Assembly: GCA_035542775.1 (NCBI GenBank)
Contig: DATKKX010000064.1
Span: 1-23,264, forward strand
Direction of reading: 5' to 3'
DNA: 23,264 nt
Source of the DNA: DATKKX01 sp035542775
Lineage (GTDB): Bacteria > Planctomycetota > Phycisphaerae > UBA1845 > UTPLA1
The notes under the pieces were generated by a model, which saw nothing but the letters and a program-made list of their open reading frames with translations, was not told the origin of the DNA and searched no databases. The translations under genes and the position numbers were made by a program. Positions 14,471-21,760 of this stretch are shown one piece after another (the stretch's first letter is position 1; each line of letters begins with the position of its first letter).

Positions 14471-16456
14471 CTACTCACCGATGAGCAGGTTAACGAAGGG
14501 CTCGACATCCATGCCGTCAATGACGCCATCGAAATTGCAGTCGGCATGGCGTATATAGCAGTCCGGATGCTGGGCTGTGTATGCATCAGGATCGAGCAGG
14601 GCCAGGTCAAAGGCGCATACATCGTCCATGTCCAGATCGGTGTCACAGTCTAGGTTTCCCAGCGTCGGGGCATCGTAGCCACTGGCCAGCCGCCAGACGA
14701 TGTATGAAGCGATAGCCGAGGCACCGAGCTCGGTCGGATGTACGCCGTCAGGGTAAAACCATGTCAATGGGTCTTCGACCCGCTCGTAGTCCGCAGAGAC
14801 TACGCCTCTTGCGCGGCACTTCTCGGACGCGAGCTGATTGAACAGGGTGATCGCCGCACGCTCATCGTCGGACATGCTGCAATCGGGATGCGGCTGGCCC
14901 ATCCCGGTCACAACGACGTAGTTCTCTCGGCCGTCCTGGTCGGCCAGCAAGTCGTCAAAGCCGTCCGCGAGCTGCGCGGCCATGCCGGCGTAGTCGCCGC
15001 CGGAATGGCCGAAGTCGTTCATGCCGAGGTGTATCTCCAGGATGATGCCGTCCATTTCGCAAAGATCACCCGCTCCGGGCGTGTCATTCTTGTACCGTTG
15101 AGTAGCCCTCGTGCTCCACAGCGTCGATCCCACGACCTGGTCGAACAGCAGGCAGGCACCGCCCACTGACAGGTTGGTGATCACACGGTCGGGTTCGAAC
15201 GCGGTGGGAAGGTAGGCGCCGATGCACAGACGGGAGCCGAGGGAATGATCCAGCTGAAAGGCCGGATGATCGACAACGTACAGGTCGCACCCGCCGAATT
15301 GGCCCGCCACTTCAAGGTAGTAGGGCACGGAAGGCAGCGTGTACCGCTGGCCACGCACACCGCCGTTCCGGACGCAGTGCGAGAATACCACCACATCACG
15401 GCCGTCGCCGTTTCCGCCAAGCTGGCCATGCGTCTTGTTGACGTAATAAACGTCGAGTTTCATGGCCGCTGGATCTATGTAGATGAGCACGTCGTAATAG
15501 TCGTCGCACCGTTCGGCGTTGATCCCGCTGGTGGCGTAGTTGTTGTGATACGCCGAGCCGCCGATGGCCACGCTCAGCCTGTTTACCGTACCCCAGTCAT
15601 GCGTGACGGCGAGCGACGTGAGGGCGGCGCCATCGGCATCGCAGCTTCGGCCGGTCAGCGAGAACGTGGCGTTGTCCGAGGACATCCGCAGGTCCTTGGC
15701 GACAATGAAGGTGGGCTCGGTCTCGTGCACGGGGAGGTAGCAGTTGCCGGACGATCCCGTGATGCCGAGGCGTCTGAGCGGCATGCCGCTGACGGTCTCA
15801 ATGACGCAGGCTTGTGCGGCGTTGAGGGCTGCTGTCTGCCATGAAGAGATGTCGAGAAGCCTGTCGCCCACGGCCGGGGCGTCAGGTACGCCCTCATGGC
15901 CGAGGTAGATGGCCGAGGCGCCGAACTGGCGGGATTTCCTGCCGCCAACGTAAGTCCCGCCGCCGGCGGCGCTGCTATCCTTCCACATCCAGACGGTCCA
16001 GAAATAGAAATTGCCGTCGTCGGGTATGTTGAAGGACTTGTCCAACCCGGTGACGGTCTTCAGGCCGGTCGTCTGGTTGGCGAGAAGCGGCTGGTAATCC
16101 ACGACGGTAACGGCAGTCGAGGCCCCCACGGCGAATACGGGCGCGGAGCACAGCAACCACCACGTTTCGTTGACGGTTCCGTTGGTCTGGAAGTAATACT
16201 CCACTTCCACCAGCGTGTGGGTTCCGGGGCTCAGCGGGAAGGCTTCCAGCGCCCCACCCATTTCGGCCGACGACGCGTAGGTGTGCCAATCGGCCCAATA
16301 GTTGTTGTTAGTGGCGCTCAGGAGGCTGGTGTGCGATTCACCGTAGCGATACTGCGTCGGGACCTGTTGAACGAACTGCGACGTGGCCAGAGCTGTGCCC
16401 GGTCCGAGTAAAAGAACAATCAAGCAGGTTGCTGCTATGCTGCAGCCTGGTTTCAT
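14471..16456 (-). CDS. Secreted SGNH-hydrolase-like protein with C-terminal dockerin-like EF-hands
   Basis: A 661-residue protein. The signal peptide (IAATCLIVLLLGPGTALA) ends near residue 24. Residues 25-400 are beta-rich, Tyr/Trp-rich and cysteine-containing, with no family I can name. The SGNH signatures follow: a block-II-like NLSVGGA, block III LGMNDF (Gly478, Asn480) and block V DGVHPTELG (Asp570, His573, the catalytic dyad positions). A canonical GDS serine block is not obvious. The last 61 residues carry two Ca2+-loop motifs: Asn601/Asp603/Asp605/Asp612 and Asp639/Asn641/Asp643/Asp650, a dockerin-like pair common in planctomycete secreted proteins. It probably acts as an esterase or deacetylase on extracellular carbohydrate. 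GAGGGA lies 7 nt before the ATG. Confidence 0.8.
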   Translation of the reverse strand: MKPGCSIAATCLIVLLLGPGTALATSQFVQQVPTQYRYGESHTSLLSATNNNYWADWHTYASSAEMGGALEAFPLSPGTHTLVEVEYYFQTNGTVNETWWLLCSAPVFAVGASTAVTVVDYQPLLANQTTGLKTVTGLDKSFNIPDDGNFYFWTVWMWKDSSAAGGGTYVGGRKSRQFGASAIYLGHEGVPDAPAVGDRLLDISSWQTAALNAAQACVIETVSGMPLRRLGITGSSGNCYLPVHETEPTFIVAKDLRMSSDNATFSLTGRSCDADGAALTSLAVTHDWGTVNRLSVAIGGSAYHNNYATSGINAERCDDYYDVLIYIDPAAMKLDVYYVNKTHGQLGGNGDGRDVVVFSHCVRNGGVRGQRYTLPSVPYYLEVAGQFGGCDLYVVDHPAFQLDHSLGSRLCIGAYLPTAFEPDRVITNLSVGGACLLFDQVVGSTLWSTRATQRYKNDTPGAGDLCEMDGIILEIHLGMNDFGHSGGDYAGMAAQLADGFDDLLADQDGRENYVVVTGMGQPHPDCSMSDDERAAITLFNQLASEKCRARGVVSADYERVEDPLTWFYPDGVHPTELGASAIASYIVWRLASGYDAPTLGNLDCDTDLDMDDVCAFDLALLDPDAYTAQHPDCYIRHADCNFDGVIDGMDVEPFVNLLIGE

Positions 16457-16589
16457 CTTTGAGTCCCTCAGCCGAGATCCGCGGCCGGCATCGAACCGTC
16501 TGCCGTTTGCCCGGGGAGCGTCGCTTGTCCAGCAACAGGATCCAGCCCCACGGCTTGCGTCCGGCAGCTTCTTCGCCCCGGGCTATCAG

Positions 16590-16886
16590 CTACTGCTTGT
16601 CCAGGCCGAGCATGGCGCCGGCCCGTTTGATGGAACAGCCCCGCACCAGCACCACCTTTCGCGGCGAAGTCGTCCCGCTGTTCACTGCCACCGCCCTAGC
16701 GCTGACACCCAGCGCATCGGCCAGGAGTGCAACGACCGCGGCGTTAGCCTTTCCCCGCTCGGGCGGGGCGGAAACCTGGATCTTGAGGGCGTCGCCCAGC
16801 AGGCCCATGATCCGATCGCGCGAGGCCCCCGGCACGACCTTCACCGTGATTTCTACGCCTTCGCTGACCGCCTTCAAACATCCCAT
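16590..16886 (-). CDS. DUF167/YggU family protein
   Basis: A 98-residue protein starting at the ATG at 16886. EGVEITVKVVPGASRDRIMG, then LKIQVSAPPERGKANAAVVA and the Gly-rich end typify the small DUF167 (YggU) alpha/beta fold. Its biochemical role is not established. An upstream in-frame start near 17033 would run into the tRNA gene, so the shorter form is right. The ribosome-binding site is weak. The SGNH gene follows 133 nt downstream on the same strand. Confidence 0.88.
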   Translation of the reverse strand: MGCLKAVSEGVEITVKVVPGASRDRIMGLLGDALKIQVSAPPERGKANAAVVALLADALGVSARAVAVNSGTTSPRKVVLVRGCSIKRAGAMLGLDKQ

Positions 16887-17006
16887 TGTACGCGATCCAC
16901 CCTGCCGACGGAGCCTGGTCCCAACGCGGCGTGAGAGCCTGATAATACCAGGCTGAGAAAGCCGGAGCGGCGATACGTTGCAGCTCCGGCTCGAAGGCTT
17001 GCCAAC

Positions 17007-17080
17007 TGGGCCCGGTCGGACTCGAACCGACAACCTAGAGATTATGAGTCCCTTGCTCTAACCGGTTGAGCTACGGGCCC
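17007..17080 (-). tRNA. tRNA with CAU anticodon, probably tRNA-Ile2, possibly elongator tRNA-Met
   Basis: A complete 74-nt cloverleaf. The acceptor stem is GGGCCCG with CGGGCCC and discriminator A; the D-arm stem is GCTC/GAGC. The anticodon stem AGGGA/TCTCT encloses CTCATAA, so the anticodon is CAU. The T-arm is GTCGG-TTCGAGT-CCGAC. The 3' CCA is not encoded (the next bases are GTT). The fully paired G1-C72 and the absence of the three G-C anticodon pairs exclude initiator tRNA. The GGGCC start favours the lysidine-modified Ile2 form that reads AUA, but sequence alone does not settle Ile2 against elongator Met. Confidence 0.93.
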
Positions 17081-17317
17081 GCGGGAGGGGGCTGCTGCGC
17101 GACGGCCAGCCGGCGGCAAGCCCCTCATGCTCAATCTTCATTGGCGATAGGGCTCACCGGGGCTCGGCGCCGGTCCGCCCCTGAGAGCCTGTTCGCCTGC
17201 TGATGATCCGGTTCCGTTCAACCCTTGCTCGCGCTTCGGGCTACTGGCCTTTTACCGCGCCGCGGGGTGAGTGGCAACACGGCAGAGGCATGGCGAATTG
17301 GCCTGCGTGGCTCGGAA

Positions 17318-17346
17318 TTGACCCCTACCGCGGTGAAGCTTAGATT
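17318..17346 (+). promoter_or_regulatory. Strong sigma-70-like promoter of the antiporter gene
   Basis: TTGACC (17318-17323, five of six consensus bases), a 17-nt spacer, and TAGATT (17341-17346, four of six). The antiporter ATG begins 6 nt after the -10 box, so the predicted transcription start is the A of the start codon. No Shine-Dalgarno precedes the ATG. Both facts point to a leaderless mRNA. Confidence 0.55.
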
Positions 17347-17352
17347 CGCGGG

Positions 17353-19212
17353 ATGCACATCAATCGCCGTCGAAATGGCCGGTGGCCTTTTTCTTCCTCG
17401 CGGACGTGGGCGCTGGCCGCATTGGCACTTTGCTGTTGTGCGGCGATGGCGTTTCAGTCGTCGAGCGAGGCTTCAGCGCCAACGACGTCAGCACCGGCGA
17501 GAGCATCGGTGCAGCCGGGGGAATTCTACGGCCTGTGGGTCATTGCTCCGCCCATGGTCGCCATCTTCCTGGCCATCCTCACGCGACAGGTGATCGTGGC
17601 GATGTCGTTCGGCGTGCTGACGGCGGCGGCGATGACCTGCGTGATGCAGGGCGTCTATAACCCCCTGCGTTTTGTCTCCTACGCGATGGAGAACTACGTC
17701 CTCGGCGTGCTCGGGCCGATGAATGAGGACGGCCGGAGCGTGGACCTGGGGCACATCACCATCATCATCTACACGTTGTTCATCGGGGCGATGATCGGTG
17801 TGTTGCAGGCCAATGGCGGGACGCGGAGCGTTGTGGCGCGCGTCACCCGGAGAGTCCACACGCGTCGGGCGGGGCAGCTCAGCGCCTACCTTGCCGGACT
17901 GCTGGTCTTCTTCGACGACTACGCCAACGCGATGATTGTCGGGCCGGGACTGCGGCCGATCTTCGACCGGTTGCGGATCAGCCGGGAGAAACTGGCCTAC
18001 ATCGTCAATTGGACGGGGGCGCCGGACTCGTCGATCTTCCTGGGCACGTGGCTGGCGGTGCAGATCAGCTACATCGACAGCGGCTTCAGGCAGTTGGGCG
18101 CCAACGTACCCGCTTTCCTCGCGCAGACCAGCGCGGCCAGCACGTTCTGGGCGACGGTTCCGTATCGAACCTATACGGTTCTGACGCTGATCATGGTACT
18201 GCTGGTCGCCCTGACCGGGCGTGATTTCGGCGGCATGCGCAAGGCGGAGGCCCGCGCGGCCGGCGCGGCCGAGAGTGATTCGACGCGGACGGCCAACCTT
18301 GCGGCCCAGGCACCAGTGAACCATTGGCTTCTGGGGGCGTTGCCGGCGATGGTGCTGGTCTTCATGACGGTCCTGCTCATGGCGACGACGGGCTGGAGCA
18401 GAGCGCAGACCGACGGTATCGCACTGAGCTTCAGTCCGCGGGATCTTTCATGGCAGAATCTGGTCGTGCTGCTCGGCAAGGCGGACTCGCACTATGCCTT
18501 GCTGTACGCGTCGTTCACGGCGGCGGTGGTCGCGATCGGCATGACGGTCCTGTCGCGAACTCTAACCCTGCGCAAGACGATGGACGGCGCGGTGTCGGGC
18601 ATGACCGCCATGTTCGCGGCGTGCATCATTCTCGTGCTGGCGTGGGGACTTTCGACGGCCAGCAAGGCGTTGCAGCTTGGGCCCGTCGTGGAGGAATTTC
18701 TGAAGACGCATCATTTTTCGGGCGAGTGGCTGCCGCTGGCGTCCTTTCTGGCGGCCTGCCTGATCTCTTTCTCCACCGGCTCGACGTGGGGAACAATGGC
18801 GATCCTGTGCCCCCCGGTGGTCAGCATTGCGGCAGGCCTGCTCTCGCACCTGCCGAACGATCAGGCGCTGGTCCTGTTTTACTCATCGGTCGGCGCCACG
18901 ATGGCGGGAGCGGTGTTCGGGAACACGTGCTCACCGCTGGCGGATGTGACCGTCCTTTCGGCGATATTCAGCGAGTGCGAGCTCTATGCGCACGTCCGGA
19001 CGACGCTGCCGTATGCGCTCGCCGTGGCCATGGTGAGCATGCTGTGCACGACGGGCCTGGAGAACGGGCTGCGGCATTGGTGCCCGCAGTTTCACGCCGA
19101 GCACTGGAGCGTCTATTACGGGCTGGCGGCCGGAACGGCGGTTCTGCTCATCCTGTTGTTCGCCGTCGGGCGCGGTCCGTCTTCACCAACAACAGAACAC
19201 ACAGCATCGTAG
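17353..19212 (+). CDS. NhaC-family Na+/H+ antiporter
   Basis: A 619-residue polytopic membrane protein. An extra N-terminal hydrophobic stretch (residues 17-35) and a Ser/Ala/Thr-rich linker precede the transporter core. Diagnostic core segments are GLLVFFDDYANAMIVGPGLR, KLAYIVNWTGAPDSSIFLGT, ISFSTGSTWGTMAILCPPVV and GAVFGNTCSPLADVTVLSA. These match NhaC-type antiporters of the ion-transporter superfamily, which exchange Na+ for H+ across the cytoplasmic membrane; related members carry organic anions, so the substrate is inferred. The predicted N-terminal signal-like segment is unusual and may be a cleaved or extra helix. A promoter abuts the start codon. The last 65 nt overlap the minus-strand BACON gene. 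Confidence 0.88.
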   Translation: MHINRRRNGRWPFSSSRTWALAALALCCCAAMAFQSSSEASAPTTSAPARASVQPGEFYGLWVIAPPMVAIFLAILTRQVIVAMSFGVLTAAAMTCVMQGVYNPLRFVSYAMENYVLGVLGPMNEDGRSVDLGHITIIIYTLFIGAMIGVLQANGGTRSVVARVTRRVHTRRAGQLSAYLAGLLVFFDDYANAMIVGPGLRPIFDRLRISREKLAYIVNWTGAPDSSIFLGTWLAVQISYIDSGFRQLGANVPAFLAQTSAASTFWATVPYRTYTVLTLIMVLLVALTGRDFGGMRKAEARAAGAAESDSTRTANLAAQAPVNHWLLGALPAMVLVFMTVLLMATTGWSRAQTDGIALSFSPRDLSWQNLVVLLGKADSHYALLYASFTAAVVAIGMTVLSRTLTLRKTMDGAVSGMTAMFAACIILVLAWGLSTASKALQLGPVVEEFLKTHHFSGEWLPLASFLAACLISFSTGSTWGTMAILCPPVVSIAAGLLSHLPNDQALVLFYSSVGATMAGAVFGNTCSPLADVTVLSAIFSECELYAHVRTTLPYALAVAMVSMLCTTGLENGLRHWCPQFHAEHWSVYYGLAAGTAVLLILLFAVGRGPSSPTTEHTAS

Positions 19213-21121
19213 CGCCCAGCAGCGGAAAGCCCAGGCCGCAGAGCCCGCCGGGAGCGGGGGCGGGAGCGGGGGCAGAATCGCTGATGGTCAGAGTGACGTC
19301 GATCACCTGCGGGCTGTTGGGGGCAAACGAGTCGGCGACCTTGATGGTTGCCGAGTAAGTCCCGACCGCCATCGAACGCGTGAGATACGTGACGCCGACG
19401 GTATTGGCCGGTCCGGTCGTGGATCCCCCCACCCGCGTGACGAGCAGCCAGGCCGCGTCGGCGACGACGGTGTAGTTCAGCGTGCCGGTTCCACCGTTCG
19501 CCACGGTGAAGGAATCGTCGGGCGGGTTGACGCCTTCCGTTGCAGTGGGTGCCAGTGAGGTCGTGCTGAGCACGATTGCGGGCCGGAGGATGGTAACGGG
19601 GTTGACTGTCAGGACTATGCTGATTGTCTGCGGATTATTGGTGGCGTTCGGGTCAGAGACGGTGATGGTCGCCGGGTACGTGCCGGCCGCCAGCGAGGCG
19701 GCGTTGAACTGCACCGCGATCGTATCGACCGTTGTGCTGATGGATCCCGTGATCGGCGAGATGGCCAGCCAGGACACGTCAGCGGCGATGATGTAATTCA
19801 GTGTGCCGCCGCCGGTATTGCTGATCGTGAAAGCCCCGTTGGGCGGATCGGAGCCCTGCGTCACCGTCGGCGTCAGCGAGGCGGTGCTCAGAGTGATCGT
19901 GGGCGGCGGAGCAGGATTGATCGTCAAAGATACGCTGATCGACTGGGGGCTGTTGCTCGCGGCGGCATCGGTGGCGCTGATCGTCGCGGTGTACGTTCCG
20001 GCGGTCAGCGTGGCGGTGTCATATTGGACCGTAATGGTGTTGGCTGGTCCGGTCGTCGAGCCGGTCGCCGGCGAAGCCGTTAGCCACGCTGCGTCGGCAG
20101 CGATGGTGTAGTTCAGCGTGCCGCCGCCGATGTTGCTGACGGTGAAGGTGTCGTTGGGCGGATTGGCGGGTTGCGTCGCGACGGGATTCAAGGAGGCGGT
20201 GCTGAGCGAGATCGCCGGCGGCGCGGTGGGGACGTTGATCGTCAGCGTAACGCCGATGGTCTGGGGATTGTTGGTCGCGGTGGCGTCGGACACGGTGATC
20301 GTCGCCGTATATGTTCCGGCCGCCAGCAAGGCGGTGCTGTATTGCACCGTAATGGGCACGGCCGGTCCGGTCGTTGATCCGCTGGCGGGAGTGGCGGTCA
20401 GCCAGGTCGCATCGGCGGTGATGGTGTAATTCAGCGTGCCGGCGCCGGTGTTGCTGACGTTGAAAGTGTCGTTGGGCGGGCTGGAGCCCTGTGCCGCAGT
20501 TGGCGACAAGGCGGTCTTATCCAGGGCGATCGTCGGCGCGACGGGCGCGGCTGCGGTCACCTGTACGTAAAAATGAGATTCGCAATAGAACGTGCCGCCG
20601 CTCAGGCCGGCGACAGCCAGGACCAGGTCGTAGTAGTCGGCCGGCGTAGCGGCGCCGACAGTGATGCTGAACGGGAAGCTGGTGGCTCCGCTCGGCGCGG
20701 TGTACCAGCTGCCGGTCAGAGGCAGGGTGTAGTAGGCCGGAGCCGGGCTGGTGTGTTGCGACCACGTGGAATCGGGCGTGTAAGTGAGCGGCGAGCAGGT
20801 CACGACGCCATTCTGCTGGAAGTTCTTCAGGACCGCGGCATACGCGGCGCCGGAGGGCAGGCCCGACACCTGGCCCGACAGCGTCTTGGTGCCGCCCTGG
20901 GCCACTTGAAAGACGGGTCGTACGCCGAGATCGGGAGTGCCGCAGCCTTCGACCGGATTGGCGGTGGTGTCATTGCCGATGATCGTGATGGTGCCAAGAG
21001 CGGTGCCGTGGCAGTTGCTGCAGTTGGCGCCATAGGTAGGAAGAGCCAGGCTGGTCCCGGCCTGTGTCAGCAGAACGGCACTTCCGAGGATGAACGCTAC
21101 GCCCTTCATGTGCTTGATCAT
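19148..21121 (-). CDS. Secreted BACON-repeat protein with CxxCH motif and C-terminal anchor
   Basis: A 657-residue protein. The signal peptide (VAFILGSAVLLTQAGTSLA) is followed at once by CSNCH (residues 34-38), a c-type haem or metal site, within a domain reaching about 190 that recalls choice-of-anchor V proteins. Four tandem BACON/Ig-like repeats of about 105 residues follow (for example FTVSNIGGGTLNYTIAADAA and ITVQYDTATLTAGTYTATI). An Ala-Pro linker leads to C628-G-L-G-F-P, a hydrophobic segment and RARRR, resembling a C-terminal sorting signal. It is probably a cell-surface, carbohydrate- or protein-binding protein. GAGGAG lies 9 to 10 nt before the ATG. Its 3' end overlaps the antiporter gene. 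The paralogue lies upstream. Confidence 0.85.
   Translation of the reverse strand: MIKHMKGVAFILGSAVLLTQAGTSLALPTYGANCSNCHGTALGTITIIGNDTTANPVEGCGTPDLGVRPVFQVAQGGTKTLSGQVSGLPSGAAYAAVLKNFQQNGVVTCSPLTYTPDSTWSQHTSPAPAYYTLPLTGSWYTAPSGATSFPFSITVGAATPADYYDLVLAVAGLSGGTFYCESHFYVQVTAAAPVAPTIALDKTALSPTAAQGSSPPNDTFNVSNTGAGTLNYTITADATWLTATPASGSTTGPAVPITVQYSTALLAAGTYTATITVSDATATNNPQTIGVTLTINVPTAPPAISLSTASLNPVATQPANPPNDTFTVSNIGGGTLNYTIAADAAWLTASPATGSTTGPANTITVQYDTATLTAGTYTATISATDAAASNSPQSISVSLTINPAPPPTITLSTASLTPTVTQGSDPPNGAFTISNTGGGTLNYIIAADVSWLAISPITGSISTTVDTIAVQFNAASLAAGTYPATITVSDPNATNNPQTISIVLTVNPVTILRPAIVLSTTSLAPTATEGVNPPDDSFTVANGGTGTLNYTVVADAAWLLVTRVGGSTTGPANTVGVTYLTRSMAVGTYSATIKVADSFAPNSPQVIDVTLTISDSAPAPAPAPGGLCGLGFPLLGATMLCVLLLVKTDRARRRTTG
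19471..20434 (-). repeat. DNA-level tandem repeat coding four BACON units
   Basis: A landmark reading TGTA(G/A)TTCAG recurs at 19471, 19792, 20107 and 20425, spacings of 321, 315 and 318 bp. Each copy is one coding unit of about 105-107 residues. The copies are diverged, so the array is old, but stretches such as those around GTGCCGCCGCCGG remain nearly identical. Confidence 0.75.
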
Positions 21122-21760
21122 TTGTCAGGACTCCTCAACGGGTTCTTTCAACGGTTCCGGATTTCACGATCTTCACTACGATGGACGACTGTCGATCTTG
21201 ATCGCAGGCCCCGCCTTGACCGACATAGACGGCGCCGAGTTCGCGGTCACGGCTCAGGTCGGAAGGAACGTCGCGGGCGGAAGCAGCAAGTCGTGCGAGG
21301 CAAGGTCGTCGGGGAGCAATCGAGGCGGGTTCTTGATCGGCGGGCACTGCAAAGGCGGCTCATCCTGCAGGGTTCTGTTTCACGCCCGCACGTCATCGAC
21401 CAATTATAGACCTATCAATCGACAACAGGCTTTTCAGAGAAAATTATAAATTGCGGAACGACGCACCCAACCGGGGGGGTGAACCGGAAGGAAGCCCCAT
21501 CGCAGCACCGGTGCATCGCAAATGGAACGTATTGGCCAGGGCATCACCGGGCCGGCTTCCCGGGCAAGGGGGACCAGCCGCGAGGCCTAGGGGCCCGCGT
21601 ATGCCCCCGTGCCCGCATGCACACAGCCGTGCGCTGAGACGGGCGGCGCGCAACCGAGCCAGCTCATGGGGCCGCCGAGTGTGGACACAAGGACATCGGG
21701 TCCGGACCCGGTCGACGCTGCGTAACCGAGCCCGAACCCAATCCAGGAAGGCCCAGACAA
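21122..21760. other. 639-bp gap between the two BACON genes
   Basis: The 3' half is GC-rich and I see no gene there, only a 14-bp palindrome at 21697-21710 (CGGGTCCGGACCCG). An AT-rich patch at 21400-21452 holds two minus-strand TATAAT boxes. A minus-strand frame from a GTG at 21347 to 21135 stays open for 70 codons with fair composition and ends 13 nt before the BACON gene, but it lacks a ribosome-binding site and any recognisable domain. Confidence 0.4.
21443..21470 (-). promoter_or_regulatory. Candidate promoter of the 21121 BACON gene
   Basis: On the minus strand TTGGGT (21465-21470), a 16-nt spacer and a perfect TATAAT (21443-21448). A second perfect TATAAT (21404-21409) lacks a matching -35. 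Either would leave a long 5' leader of about 280-320 nt, room for an upstream regulatory RNA; no known riboswitch motif was seen. Confidence 0.35.

Noticed and set aside
16887..17033. 49-residue N-terminal extension of the DUF167 protein
   Set aside because: It would overlap the tRNA gene, and the family begins at the shorter form.
21135..21347. 70-codon minus-strand frame just upstream of the BACON gene
   Set aside because: Composition is fair and it ends 13 nt before the next start, but there is no ribosome-binding site, domain or clear codon bias; left as part of the intergenic region.
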